NCBI RefSeq assembly: GCF_013177315.1
Contig: NZ_CP053661.1
Location: 434,001 to 498,000, forward strand
From: Thermoleptolyngbya sichuanensis A183
GTDB taxonomy: Bacteria; Cyanobacteriota; Cyanobacteriia; Elainellales; Elainellaceae
Direction of reading: 5' to 3'
DNA length: 64,000 bases
Shown here: piece after piece, positions 54,444 to 64,000 of the stretch
Position numbering within the stretch: position 1 is the first letter of the stretch
How the letters are laid out: the number at the start of each line of letters is the position of its first letter
Translations under genes and position numbers: made by a program
Notes under the pieces: model-generated
Told to the model about the DNA's origin: nothing
The model's input: the letters and a program-made list of their open reading frames with translations, nothing else
Databases searched by the model: none

Positions 54444-55400
54444 ATGAAAGCATTTGTTACTGGCGCAACGGGCTTTACGGGATCGCACTTGGTCAAGGCG
54501 CTGAAGCAGCGGGGCGATACGGTGGTGGCGCTGGTGCGAAAGAGCAGCGATCTATCGCGGTTGGCGGATTGCGACGTGGAGTATGTCTACGGCGATGTGG
54601 GCGATCGCGCTGCCTTGACCACCGCCATGCAGGGCGCAGACGTGGTGTTTCACACGGCGGCCTATGTGGAACTGGGTATTGTAGACGCAGCGCGGATGGA
54701 GCGGGTGAATGTGGACGGGACGCGGGCGGTGCTGGAAACGGCGCGATCGCTCAATGTGCCCAAGATGGTCTATTGCAGCACCATCGGCATCTACGGCGAC
54801 ACCCAAGGGCGCGTGATTGACGAAACCTTTCAGCGAACGCAGCAAGGATTTTCCTCGGCCTACGACCGAACCAAGTATCTGGCGCAGCAGTTGGTGGATC
54901 GGGCGGCGAGTGAGGGCTTTCACGTCGTTAGCGTGATGCCGTCGGGGATTTTTGGGCCCGACGATCCGCACTTTGGGCCCGTGGTGAAGACGTTTCTCAA
55001 CGGCAAGCTGAAGGTGTGGGCGGGGGGCGATCGCATCACCGGCATCGTCCACGTCGATGACCTGGTGGCGGCGATGCTGCTGGCGGCGGAAAAAGCGCCA
55101 CGCGGCGAACACTACATCATTTCCACGGGCGAAATGACCACCCGCGAGATGTTTGCCCTGCTCAGCGAAACCGCTGGCGTGCCTGCCCCGGCGGAAATTC
55201 CGCCGCCCGTGGTGCGCGTCGTCGGCAACCTGCTCGACCCCATTGGCCGCCTGCTCCAGTGGCAACCCCCAATCAGCCGCGAACGGGTTCACTATCTCTA
55301 CGATCGCTGCGTCCGCGTCGATGGCTCCAAGGCCCGCCGCGACCTCGGCTGGAACCCGCGTCCCATCGAGGCAGTGATTCGAGAGCTAGCCACCGCCTGA
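54444..55400 (+). CDS. NAD-dependent epimerase/dehydratase (extended SDR)
   Basis: A 318-residue extended short-chain dehydrogenase/reductase. It has the cofactor loop GATGFTG (residues 7-13), the active-site YDRTK with preceding STIGIYG, and VMPSGIFGPDD after it. The fold acts on nucleotide-sugars or steroid/hydroxy-acid substrates, but specificity cannot be read. ATG 54444 fits the fold start, and the longer frame from 54327 runs through repeat DNA. It lies 42 bp before the symporter gene on the same strand, so they may be cotranscribed. Confidence 0.85.
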   Translation: MKAFVTGATGFTGSHLVKALKQRGDTVVALVRKSSDLSRLADCDVEYVYGDVGDRAALTTAMQGADVVFHTAAYVELGIVDAARMERVNVDGTRAVLETARSLNVPKMVYCSTIGIYGDTQGRVIDETFQRTQQGFSSAYDRTKYLAQQLVDRAASEGFHVVSVMPSGIFGPDDPHFGPVVKTFLNGKLKVWAGGDRITGIVHVDDLVAAMLLAAEKAPRGEHYIISTGEMTTREMFALLSETAGVPAPAEIPPPVVRVVGNLLDPIGRLLQWQPPISRERVHYLYDRCVRVDGSKARRDLGWNPRPIEAVIRELATA

Positions 55401-55442
55401 TGGTACTTGCCCTGCGCCCTTAGTCCCTGATTCTTTCCCCTC

Positions 55443-57224
55443 ATGCAACTGATCGACTGGCTCATTGTCCTGCTCTACCTCGTCGCCTCGCTAGGGTTGG
55501 GACTCTACCTGACGCGCAAGGGGTCGGGCAGCCTGGTGGATTTCTTTGTGTCGGGGCGATCGCTCCCCTGGTGGCTGGCGGGCACGAGTATGGCCGCCAC
55601 GACGTTTTCCATCGACACACCGCTCTATGTGGCAGGTGTAGTGGGCACTCGCGGCATCGTCGGCAACTGGGAATGGTGGAGCTTCGGCATTTCTCACCTG
55701 ATTCTGATTTACGTGTTTGCGCGGCTGTGGCGACGCTCGGAAATCGTGACCGATGCCCAACTCACGGAGATGCGCTACGGCGGCCGTCCGGCAGCCCTGC
55801 TGCGGGGCATCAAAGCGTTTCTGTTTGCCGTGCCCATCAACTGCATCGGCATCGGCTACGCCATGCTGGCGATGGTGAAGGTGGTGGACGCGCTGCAACT
55901 CTGGCAGAGCGTAGGCATTACGCCGGGAGACAGCGCCAAACTTTGGAGCGTGGTCGGGGTCAGCCTGCTGGTGCTTCTGTATGCGGGCTTCTCCGGGCTG
56001 TGGGGCGTGGTGGCGACGGACTTTTTCCAGTTCATTCTGGCGCTGGTGGGAGCGTTTATCGTGGCGGCCTACGCCATTGGCGAAATGGGTGGCATGGCTC
56101 CGCTGCTGGCCCAAGCTCAGCAGGCAACGGATATCGACGTGCTGGCGTTTTTGCCGTTTGGGTTTAAGGATGGCGGCTTCTGCTGGAGCGATGCGGCGGG
56201 CATTAGCCTGACGACCTTTGCCGCCTATGCCGCGGTGCAGTGGTGGTCGTTTCGGCGCAGCGATGGCGGCGGCGAGTTTATCCAGCGGCTGGCGGCCTCA
56301 AAAGATGAGGCCGAAGCCGAGAAAGCTGCCTGGTTTTTCAACCTGTTGCATTACGTGATTCGCACCTGGCCCTGGGTGGTGGTGGCCCTAGCAGCGATCG
56401 CCCTCTATCCCATGCTGGAAGACCGAGAACTGGGCTATCCCCGGCTGATGCTCGACTTTTTGCCGCCCGTGCTGCTGGGGCTGGTGGTGGCCTCGCTGCT
56501 GGCGGCGTTTATGAGTACCGTGTCCACGCTGATTAACTGGGGCGCGTCTTATCTCACGAATGACCTCTATTTACGGTTCATCCAGCCCGCCGCATCCCAG
56601 GCGGAACTGGTGCTGGTGGGGCGGCTGGCCTCGGTGTTGGTGACGGTGCTGGGTGGGGCAGCAGCGTTTTTCGCGGCCGATGTGACGACGGTATTTCGTC
56701 TGGTCATTGCTATTGGCACTGGGCCGGGGTTGGTGCTGATCTTGCGCTGGTTTTGGTGGCGAATCAATGCCGCAGCGGAACTGGCGGCTATGCTGACGGG
56801 GTTTGTCATTGGGCTGCTGACGAGCGTTGTCCCTGTGCTGCGGATTGAGGATTTTGGCGTGCGGCTGATGGTGACTTCGGCGATTTCGGTGATGGTGTGG
56901 GTCAGCGTGATGTATCTCACGCCACCCGAATCGGACGAAACGCTGGATGCCTTTTATGCCAAGATTCGCCCTGGTGGTCCTGGCTGGGCCCGGCAGCGAT
57001 CGCGCACCGGCCTGGCCCCGGCTCAGGATTTGCGAAAAGACCTGCTGCGGACACTGGCGGCTAGTTTCCTGCTGTTTGGGGCGATGTTCGCCATCGGTGG
57101 CTTTCTGCTGCTGAAGCCGATGACGGGCTGGGTATCGCTGGGGGTTGCGGTGCTGGGCTGGGTAGGGTTAAGACGGCTGAGGGGCGATCGCCCATCGCTA
57201 GACTCTTCCCGCATTGTCTCCTAG
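55443..57224 (+). CDS. Sodium:solute symporter family protein
   Basis: A 593-residue polytopic membrane protein of the SSS family. About thirteen to fourteen hydrophobic segments are visible. The N-terminus IDWLIVLLYLVASLGLGLYL, the FFVSGRSLPWWLAGTSMAATTFSIDTP loop and the GVVATDFFQFILALVGAFIV region match the first Na+-binding part of the family. The C-terminus is a ~90-residue cytosolic tail with two further hydrophobic segments. The substrate is unknown. Confidence 0.88.
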   Translation: MQLIDWLIVLLYLVASLGLGLYLTRKGSGSLVDFFVSGRSLPWWLAGTSMAATTFSIDTPLYVAGVVGTRGIVGNWEWWSFGISHLILIYVFARLWRRSEIVTDAQLTEMRYGGRPAALLRGIKAFLFAVPINCIGIGYAMLAMVKVVDALQLWQSVGITPGDSAKLWSVVGVSLLVLLYAGFSGLWGVVATDFFQFILALVGAFIVAAYAIGEMGGMAPLLAQAQQATDIDVLAFLPFGFKDGGFCWSDAAGISLTTFAAYAAVQWWSFRRSDGGGEFIQRLAASKDEAEAEKAAWFFNLLHYVIRTWPWVVVALAAIALYPMLEDRELGYPRLMLDFLPPVLLGLVVASLLAAFMSTVSTLINWGASYLTNDLYLRFIQPAASQAELVLVGRLASVLVTVLGGAAAFFAADVTTVFRLVIAIGTGPGLVLILRWFWWRINAAAELAAMLTGFVIGLLTSVVPVLRIEDFGVRLMVTSAISVMVWVSVMYLTPPESDETLDAFYAKIRPGGPGWARQRSRTGLAPAQDLRKDLLRTLAASFLLFGAMFAIGGFLLLKPMTGWVSLGVAVLGWVGLRRLRGDRPSLDSSRIVS

Positions 57225-57272
57225 CTCTATCAACGTTCATAATTCTAGAAATCAACCCTCGCTCCTGTGTTC

Positions 57273-57377
57273 GTCACCTCAGTTTTCGCCATTTCCGTCT
57301 TTGCCACCTCAGTTTTCGCCACCTCAGTTTTCGCTATTTCTGTTTTCACCATTTCTGTGTTCGTCACTTGTTGTTGC
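57273..57377 (+). repeat. 15-bp tandem repeat array, seven units
   Basis: Seven consecutive units near GCCACCTCAGTTTTC (57273 to 57377), two of them exact neighbours. The array ends 14 bp before the ATG of the lipoprotein gene. The opposite strand would read AKTEV pentapeptides. Confidence 0.85.
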
Positions 57378-57391
57378 AGTTGCCAAACGCC

Positions 57392-58414
57392 ATGTTCAGA
57401 CTGACCCGCCGGTTCGTCCAGTTTTGTCTGCTTGCCATCGTCACCTTTGGGCTGCTGGTCGCTTGCAATCCCCAGCAATCCGCCACTGATTCGACCACGC
57501 CTGCTGCCTCTGCCCCCTCTGGCAAACCGCTGGTCGTGGGTTCCTCGCCCTGGCCAGGCTTTGCGGGGCACTATGCCGCCGTTGCCAAAGACTTTTTCAA
57601 AGAAGAAGGCATCACGGTCAACGACACCTATTTTCAAGTGGCCACCGATGTCAACACGGCGCTGCTGGCCGATCGCCTGGATCTCGCCTGGACGGGCGGC
57701 CCCGATGCCGTCGTCATGGCGGCCCAAGACCCGTCGCTAAAAATCATCATGATCTCGGACTATTCCGACGGGGCAGACGGCATTCTGGCCCGCGGCGTAA
57801 GCAGCCCTGCCGACCTGAAGGGCAAGACCGTCGCCTGGGAAACCCTGCCCCTGCAAGCGCTGCTGCTGCGGAAATATCTGGAGCAGGGCGGCTTGACCGA
57901 GAAGGACATTCAGCTTCAGGTGATTCCCGCTGCCGAAGCCGCCGCCGCCTTTGCAGCTAACAAAATCGACGTGGCCGTGACCTACGAACCCTGGCTGACC
58001 ACTGCTGCCAAGGAAGGCAATGGTCAGGTGATTTTCTCGTCCAAAGGCAGCAACATTATCCCCGTAGCGCTGGTTGCCAAAGAGTCCGTGATTCAGGAGC
58101 GCAAGGCCGACATTCAAGCCTTTATGCGGGCGATCGACAGGGGCGTGAAGCTGGTGCGCGAGAATCCCGATGAAGCCAACGCCATCGTCGCCGCCAAGCT
58201 GGGCGTGAAACCCGAAGAAGTGCCTGAACAACTGGCCACGGTTCGCATGTTCGATGTCGCCGAAAATAAGGAAATTATCTTCAACCCCAGCCACCCGCTG
58301 AATGTGATGGACAGCCTCGCTTTTGCTGCCAAAACCAGCCAGGAAATTGGGCTAATTTCCAGCCCGCTGGATGCGTCGAAGCTGTACGACGATTCGCTAA
58401 TCAAGGGACTGTGA
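57392..58414 (+). CDS. ABC transporter substrate-binding lipoprotein (sulfonate/nitrate/taurine type)
   Basis: A 340-residue periplasmic binding protein of the SsuA/TauA/NrtA group. A lipobox GLLVAC (Cys about 24) anchors it outside. The ligand-binding domain starts VVGSSPWPGFAGHYAAVAKDFF and includes DLAWTGGPDAVVMA and VTYEPWLTTAAKEG. It probably delivers a small anion or alkylsulfonate-like ligand to an ABC importer. The ATPase of the same type is at 63231 on the opposite strand, and the permease is not in the window. ATG 57392 is preferred over TTG 57368, which would lie in the repeat array. Confidence 0.88.
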   Translation: MFRLTRRFVQFCLLAIVTFGLLVACNPQQSATDSTTPAASAPSGKPLVVGSSPWPGFAGHYAAVAKDFFKEEGITVNDTYFQVATDVNTALLADRLDLAWTGGPDAVVMAAQDPSLKIIMISDYSDGADGILARGVSSPADLKGKTVAWETLPLQALLLRKYLEQGGLTEKDIQLQVIPAAEAAAAFAANKIDVAVTYEPWLTTAAKEGNGQVIFSSKGSNIIPVALVAKESVIQERKADIQAFMRAIDRGVKLVRENPDEANAIVAAKLGVKPEEVPEQLATVRMFDVAENKEIIFNPSHPLNVMDSLAFAAKTSQEIGLISSPLDASKLYDDSLIKGL

Positions 58415-58549
58415 TGGAGTGATGGGGCGAGAGATGGAAAAACGAAACCTCTTCGTTCTTCGTTCTTCTCTCTTCCCTCTTCCCTCACCCCCAACCCCCA
58501 ATCCACCTGCTATACCTGGAAGAGAAACCTCTTTCCTTCCAGAGTCCCT

Positions 58550-58735
58550 ATGCAAAAGCTAAAACCCGAAGACGTGCTGCTGAGCGTGGCGACGGTGCCG
58601 CTGCTGGCGGGGCTGGTGGCGGCGCGAGCAATCGCCCAGGTGATGGTGTCTGTTGGGCAGAGCAGCGAGGAGCTATTTCGGGGCGATCGCCTGCCCACGC
58701 TGCATGTCCATTCTTCCCACAATTCCTCAGTCTGA
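58550..58735 (+). CDS. Small hypothetical protein
   Basis: A 61-residue protein with a central hydrophobic helix (VLLSVATVPLLAGLVAARAI, about residues 9-28) and a soluble tail SEELFRGDRLPTLHVH. It looks like a conserved cyanobacterial type of small membrane-associated protein, but I do not know its function. It starts at an ATG 135 bp after the binding-protein gene. Confidence 0.55.
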   Translation: MQKLKPEDVLLSVATVPLLAGLVAARAIAQVMVSVGQSSEELFRGDRLPTLHVHSSHNSSV

Positions 58736-58981
58736 GCGAGTCCCCAAAAATAAGCCAGAAAGCAAAACGGGAGAGAACTTTGCGTCCTCCCCCGGCTGGT
58801 TATTTCGATTGCCGCGCTGTGGCGGAGTCTGGTTCGACGGGTCGGAGCCCGATTGCTTGAGCTTCTGGCTGAGCGTTTTGAACTGTTTCCGCAGTTGCCG
58901 CTGGCGGGCACTGCCGCCTTTGCCCTTGGCGTTTCGCCCTTCTCGCCGGGGAGATTCCCAGCGCTTGAGTTGTCGTGACAC
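58727..58981 (-). CDS. Small basic protein of unknown function
   Basis: An 84-residue very basic protein (RQLKRWESPRREGRNAKGKG), strongly charged and probably nucleic-acid binding or disordered. I do not recognise it. Its 3' end overlaps the 3' end of the + strand small gene by 9 bp. It could be a real short gene or a chance frame, and codon-use analysis would help. Confidence 0.35.
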   Translation of the reverse strand: MSRQLKRWESPRREGRNAKGKGGSARQRQLRKQFKTLSQKLKQSGSDPSNQTPPQRGNRNNQPGEDAKFSPVLLSGLFLGTRSD

Positions 58982-59093
58982 TTACGTTGTCTCCTCAGGT
59001 TTACAGGTCTATTCTAAAGATTCTCCTGCAGGGCTGGCGATTCCGGATTTCCGCTGAGGTAGATGGGTTTTCCGCTGGGGCAACGAAATCTTC

Positions 59094-59137
59094 TGAACTA
59101 GCGCGAGGCGTGAAATGAACTAGCGCGAGGCATGAAA
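59094..59137 (+). repeat. 22-bp tandem duplication
   Basis: TGAACTAGCGCGAGGCGTGA continuing to AA, then a second copy with one change (59116-59137). It lies in the spacer before the HdrB-like gene. Confidence 0.8.
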
Positions 59138-59171
59138 TTGCCGGAAACCCTGCCCATGCCGGACTTGCTAC

Positions 59172-59213
59172 CCAAAATCGCCAATCCAAAATCGCCAATC
59201 CACAATCCAAAAT
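59172..59213 (+). repeat. 14-bp spacer repeat, three units
   Basis: CCAAAATCGCCAAT occurs twice exactly (59172-59185, 59186-59199), then a diverged third unit. Same family as the array at 30851. Confidence 0.8.
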
Positions 59214-59344
59214 CCACACCTCCTCCCCCGGTTTGCACCCAAAAGCTTGAAAGATCCGGAGAACCAGGACGGGCGATCGCCAAACACGCCATCATAGAAA
59301 AGCTCCCTAAAGAGCGTCCACGCCAACCTTCCAACACCGCCTCA

Positions 59345-60268
59345 ATGACTTCCTCTACCGCTGCTAAACCACTCCGCTACGCCTACTTCCCCGGCTGCGT
59401 TGCCCAGGGAGCCTGCCGAGAACTGTACCAATCCACCCACGCCCTGACCCGCGCCCTCGGTATTGAGCTAGTTGAGCTAAAAAAAGCTGCCTGCTGTGGC
59501 TCTGGCACGTTTAAGGAAGATTCCCAACTGCTGGAAGATGCCGTCAACGCCCGCAATATTGCCCTAGCGGAGGAACTGAACCTGCCCTTGCTGACCCATT
59601 GCAGCACTTGTCAGGGCGTAATTGGGCACGTAGATGAGCGGCTGAAACACGCCAAAGAATCGGATGCCGCCTATTTTGACCAGGTGAACGGGCTGCTGAA
59701 GCAGGAAGGCTGCTCGCCCTACAGAGGCACTAGTGAGGTGAAGCATCTCCTGTGGGCGCTGGTCGGCGACTTTGGGCTGGCAGAATTGCAGCAGCGCGTC
59801 ACCCGCAGGCTGTCGGGGCTGAGGTGCGCGGCGTTTTATGGCTGCTACCTGCTGCGGGCGCAAGATCACCTCGCCTACGATGACCCGTACAATCCCCAGT
59901 CGATGGAAAACGTGTTTCGGGCGGTGGGCGCGGAGCCGGTGCTGTATCGGGGGCGGACGCAGTGCTGCGGCTGGCCGCTGTCGAGCTATGCCACCGAAAC
60001 TTCTTTCAAGATGGCAGGTGGGCACATTTTGGAGGCGATCGCCGCTGGAGCCGATTGCTTCGTCACGCCCTGTCCCCTCTGCCACCTCAACCTGGATTCG
60101 CGCCAGCCAGAGGTGCAGCAGGTAATCGGCGAAACGCTGGGATTGCCCGTGCTGCATCTGCCGCAGTTGGTGGCGCTGGCGCTGGGCATCGGCCCCAAGG
60201 AGTTGGGGTTGGAACGGCATGTGGTTTCGACTCGTCCTGTGCTAGAGAAGCTGGGGATTCGGGGATAG
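59345..60268 (+). CDS. HdrB-like Fe-S protein (CCG domain pair)
   Basis: A 307-residue protein with two Cys-rich CCG domains: ACCGSGTF ... HCSTCQGV in the N-terminal half, and CCGWPLSS ... CPLCHLN in the C-terminal half. This arrangement binds an unusual Fe-S cluster in heterodisulfide reductase subunit B and in SdhE-type proteins. In cyanobacteria it is a redox protein with unknown partner, not methanogenic. ATG 59345 is the likely start, and the open frame from 59132 runs through repeat DNA. It lies 56 bp ahead of the DUF4230 gene. Confidence 0.85.
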   Translation: MTSSTAAKPLRYAYFPGCVAQGACRELYQSTHALTRALGIELVELKKAACCGSGTFKEDSQLLEDAVNARNIALAEELNLPLLTHCSTCQGVIGHVDERLKHAKESDAAYFDQVNGLLKQEGCSPYRGTSEVKHLLWALVGDFGLAELQQRVTRRLSGLRCAAFYGCYLLRAQDHLAYDDPYNPQSMENVFRAVGAEPVLYRGRTQCCGWPLSSYATETSFKMAGGHILEAIAAGADCFVTPCPLCHLNLDSRQPEVQQVIGETLGLPVLHLPQLVALALGIGPKELGLERHVVSTRPVLEKLGIRG

Positions 60269-60324
60269 GGCTTGGGGATTGGGCGAGGGGAAGGCAGCAG
60301 GAGGGCAGCAGGAGGGCAGCCGGA

Positions 60325-61113
60325 ATGACAGAGGCAAATTCGCGGGGGAATGCGGCGGGCAATTTTCTGCATAACCTGTCGCTGCTGCTGAGCGGCGGGG
60401 TGATGGCGGCGGGGCTGGCGGTGGGCGTAGGGCTGTGGCAGGGGGGCGATCGCTTTTTGACGCAGCTTCGGGAGTTTTTCACCGTGCAGCAGCCTGCGCC
60501 CCAGGTGGATGTGCAGTCCCTCGTGGTGCAGCAGGTGCGGACGATGAGCGAACTGACGACGGCAGCGTTTGGGGTGCAGGCGGTGGTGCCTACTAGCCGC
60601 GATCGCACGCTGGGGGGCTATACCATTGGCAGAACGACGCTGCTCTACATTGCCTATGGCGAAGTGCGAGCAGGCGTTGATCTGTCGCAGATTTCGCCGG
60701 CCGACGTGCAGGTGATAGGAGAGACCGTGACCCTGCGCCTGCCGCCGCCTCGCCTGCTGGACAGCAAGATTGACGTAACTCGGTCGCAGGTGTACGACTA
60801 TGATCGCGGCTTTTTGGGGCTGGGGCCAGACGTTGCGCCAGAGCTGCAAGACCTGGCCCAGCGGCAAACCCTCCAGGAAATCATTGCGGCGGCCTGTAGC
60901 CAGGGCATTTTGCAAACGGCGAGCGATCGCGCTCAGATTGCCATCACCCAACTCCTTAGCACTGCGGGCTACCAGGTCACGGTTCAGCCCCAGCCGCCTG
61001 CCCCCGACGCTTGCCCCGCTTCCGCCATGCCCGCAGGGAACCCCACAAGCCAGCCCGTCGGCTCTGCAATAACATCCAGATCGCAAAGCTTGAATGAGTT
61101 GGGCGGGTGGTAA
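60325..61113 (+). CDS. DUF4230 family protein
   Basis: A 262-residue protein with one N-terminal membrane span (LLLSGGVMAAGLAVGVGLW, about residues 19-37) and a soluble domain, the DUF4230 layout. The conserved core includes VRTMSELTTAAFGVQAVV, YIAYGEVRAGVDLSQI and VTLRLPPPRLLDSKID. It probably faces the periplasm and is anchored in the membrane. The function is unknown. ATG 60325 follows a GGAGGGCAGC sequence. It is likely in an operon with the HdrB-like gene. Confidence 0.82.
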   Translation: MTEANSRGNAAGNFLHNLSLLLSGGVMAAGLAVGVGLWQGGDRFLTQLREFFTVQQPAPQVDVQSLVVQQVRTMSELTTAAFGVQAVVPTSRDRTLGGYTIGRTTLLYIAYGEVRAGVDLSQISPADVQVIGETVTLRLPPPRLLDSKIDVTRSQVYDYDRGFLGLGPDVAPELQDLAQRQTLQEIIAAACSQGILQTASDRAQIAITQLLSTAGYQVTVQPQPPAPDACPASAMPAGNPTSQPVGSAITSRSQSLNELGGW

Positions 61114-61165
61114 AAGCGAACGTCCTCAAGCTCCGCAGAATGCATTCCCGCCCACAGTGCCCAGA

Positions 61166-61783
61166 ATGCGAGTGACCATGACCTATACCCCTGCACAAGC
61201 CCTCACCGTCGATCGCTTTATTGCCCAACACGGCGATGACTCCCGCTATGAACTGGCCGATGGAGAATTGATTGACCTGGAACCCACCGGCCCCCATGAA
61301 ACGGTGAGCGGTAAACTCGCGACTCAAATCGGCATTGCCATTACAAACGCCCATTATCTTTAGTTTATTCCTCGCACTTGCCTGATTCAACCCTTTGCAG
61401 AAATTGCCACCGCTCGTCGTCCCGACGTTGTGGTTCTCGATGAAACCTTTTGGGCGAATGAACCCCGCTGGCAGCAAGAACCTGTGATCACCTTAGGACG
61501 CTCGATCAAGCTGGTCGTCGAAGTGGTCAGCACCAACTGGGAAACAGACTATGCCCGTAAGGTTGAGGAATGCGCACTCTTTGGGATTCCGGAGTATTGG
61601 ATTGTTGATTATCGCGGGCTAGGGGGCACGCGCTTCATTGGCAAACCCAAACAGCCGACCTTCACTGTCTGTCAATTGGAGGCTGAGGAGTATCGTCAGC
61701 AGCAATATCGCCTGGGTGAGGCAATCTCGTCAGGAGTGTTGCCCAATCTACAGCTTCGATTAGAGGATGTCTTGCCTCACTAA
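61166..61783 (+). pseudogene. Uma2 family gene interrupted by an in-frame TAG
   Basis: A Uma2 (DUF820) coding region starting at ATG 61166 or 61178 (MTYTPAQALTVDRFI, then RYELADGELIDLEP). It meets a single in-frame TAG at 61361-61363 and then continues in the same frame with FIPRTCLIQPFAE, RRPDVVVLDE and KLVVEVVSTNWETDYARK. The second part holds the PD-(D/E)XK residues. Frame continuity across the TAG argues for a recent nonsense mutation, or less likely a sequencing error. The downstream part has no proper start of its own, so the gene is probably inactive. Confidence 0.82.
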
Positions 61784-61885
61784 ACTTGCCTCGCTAAGAA
61801 TGGCTAAATTTGCTCATCAAATTACTCCCGGCGTTTCCGGATGTCGGGGTCGCCGTGGATTGGAGCCGCGGATTGGATCTGGGGA

Positions 61886-63124
<1,239 letters not shown>

Positions 63125-63230
63125 TGTAGTTAGGGGTTAGAGGTTGGGGGTTAGGGGTTAGGCGCGTCCCTTCACATAATCCATGATTACAAATCTTCTT
63201 AATCTCACCCCATCACCCCATCACTCCCTC

Positions 63231-64000
63231 TCACTCCCGCAGACTGTGCAAAATCTCCCGCTTGAGGCTGAGAAACTCCGGAGACAGCTTCAGATCCAGA
63301 TCGCGCTGTTCAGGCAGATCGATGGGGACTTCTTGCTTGAGGCGGCCGGGGCGGCTGCTCATGACGTGGACGCGCTGGGAGAGGTAGATGGCTTCTTCGA
63401 CATCGTGGGTGATCATGAGTACGGTGATGTGGGTCTGCTGCCAGAGGTCTTGCAGAAATTGCTGCATTTGTTCTTTGGTCTGGGCATCTAGGGCCCCAAA
63501 GGGTTCGTCCATCAGCAGCACTTCGGGTTTGGTGGCCAGGGCGCGGGCGATCGCCACTCGTTGCTTCATACCGCCGGAAAGCTGCTTGGGATAGGCCCCG
63601 GCAAACTGCGTCAGCCCGACGGTGTGGAGGTAGTAGGCAACGCGCTCCTGCTGCTGCGCTTTGGGCATATTTTGCAGTTGCAGCCCAAAGGCGACGTTTT
63701 GCGCCACCGTCAGCCAGGGGTAAAGGGTGTAGCTCTGAAATACCATGCCCCGGTCGGCTCCTGGCCCCGGCACCACCTGCCCATCTACCCGCACTTCTCC
63801 GCTAGAGGGCGGCACCAGCCCTGCCACAATATTCAGCAGGGTAGACTTGCCGCAGCCCGAAGCCCCTACCAGACAGACAAACTCACGCGGAAAAATCTCC
63901 AGGTTAATCTCGTCTAAGACCTGAAGCAGCTTGCCCTGCACCCGATAGGACTTGGACACCTGGCACACTTCGAGCTTGGGCAACGCGGCAGATTTAGCGG
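63231..64000 (-). CDS. ABC importer ATPase (nitrate/sulfonate/taurine type), 5' end at window edge
   Basis: A TTG start at 63983 would give 250 residues, but the frame remains open to the end of the window, so the true start may lie outside. Walker A is GASGCGKSTL, the signature LSGGMKQRVAIARAL, Walker B VLLMDEPFGALD and the switch His ITHDVEEA. It is the NrtD/SsuB/TauB type. It probably works with the binding protein at 57392 and a permease beyond the window, though the distance makes that pairing an inference. Confidence 0.88.
   Translation of the reverse strand, partial: AKSAALPKLEVCQVSKSYRVQGKLLQVLDEINLEIFPREFVCLVGASGCGKSTLLNIVAGLVPPSSGEVRVDGQVVPGPGADRGMVFQSYTLYPWLTVAQNVAFGLQLQNMPKAQQQERVAYYLHTVGLTQFAGAYPKQLSGGMKQRVAIARALATKPEVLLMDEPFGALDAQTKEQMQQFLQDLWQQTHITVLMITHDVEEAIYLSQRVHVMSSRPGRLKQEVPIDLPEQRDLDLKLSPEFLSLKREILHSLRE

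Noticed and set aside
59986-61086. 366-codon minus-strand frame opposite the HdrB-like and DUF4230 genes
   Set aside because: Spans two real genes antisense and carries no recognisable motif.

Overview
This window comes from a filamentous-type cyanobacterial chromosome. HIP1 octamers (GCGATCGC) occur throughout genes and spacers. The gene content is also cyanobacterial: cyanophycin metabolism (a short CphA2-type synthetase and a cyanophycinase), a CYP120-type P450, DUF1574, Uma2 genes, a PEP-CTERM surface protein and short tandem repeats in the spacers. No tRNA, rRNA or CRISPR array was seen. The first gene and the last gene run off the window edges.

Layout. (1) 1-10.7 kb, + strand: an exopolysaccharide locus with three glycosyltransferases (the first partial), a Wzz/BY-kinase-like protein overlapping a Wza-like export protein, an alkaline-phosphatase-superfamily hydrolase, an O-antigen ligase/polymerase and a flippase. 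Together these make a nearly complete Wzx/Wzy-type pathway. (2) 10.7-16.2 kb: an AtzB/8-oxoguanine-deaminase-like amidohydrolase, a sterol-desaturase-family protein, a Uma2 protein and acetyl-CoA synthetase. (3) 16.4-17.7 kb: a complete IS4-family insertion sequence with a 10-bp target duplication. (4) 17.9-23.3 kb: cyanophycinase, a full-length fused 5-oxoprolinase and a small coiled-coil/membrane protein. (5) 23.3-28.6 kb: an ABC-2 exporter operon (ATPase, large membrane protein, permease) and a divergent GT-B glycosyltransferase. (6) 28.7-36.4 kb: a P450 overlapping a parvulin-like protein, an orphan AzlC, two copies of a hairpin-rich miniature element, an HTH-STAND-TPR protein, a methyltransferase-like protein and an MBL-fold hydrolase. 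(7) 36.6-45.3 kb: a 1123-residue DUF1574 protein with four diverged N-terminal repeats, a histidine-phosphatase gene broken by both a 74-bp duplication and a second IS, and mutS. (8) 45.3-54.3 kb: envelope genes (lipoproteins, a class-A beta-lactamase-like protein, an NlpC/P60 peptidase, an emfourin-like inhibitor), CphA2, a PEP-CTERM protein and argF. (9) 54.4-64 kb: an SDR epimerase, an Na+/solute symporter, a sulfonate/nitrate-type ABC binding protein with an ATPase 5 kb away, an HdrB-like Fe-S protein, a DUF4230 protein, an amber-interrupted Uma2 gene and an M20 amidohydrolase.

The most unusual signal is repeat biology rather than a single operon. Two copies of a miniature element keep perfect 19-bp hairpin arms although the arm sequences differ, with compensated substitutions. 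A ~34-bp palindromic repeat occurs six times, five of them inside protein-coding genes and read in different frames. Arrays of 13-, 14- and 15-bp units sit in spacers. The broken histidine-phosphatase gene can be rebuilt exactly by removing the IS with one target copy and one copy of the 74-bp duplication.
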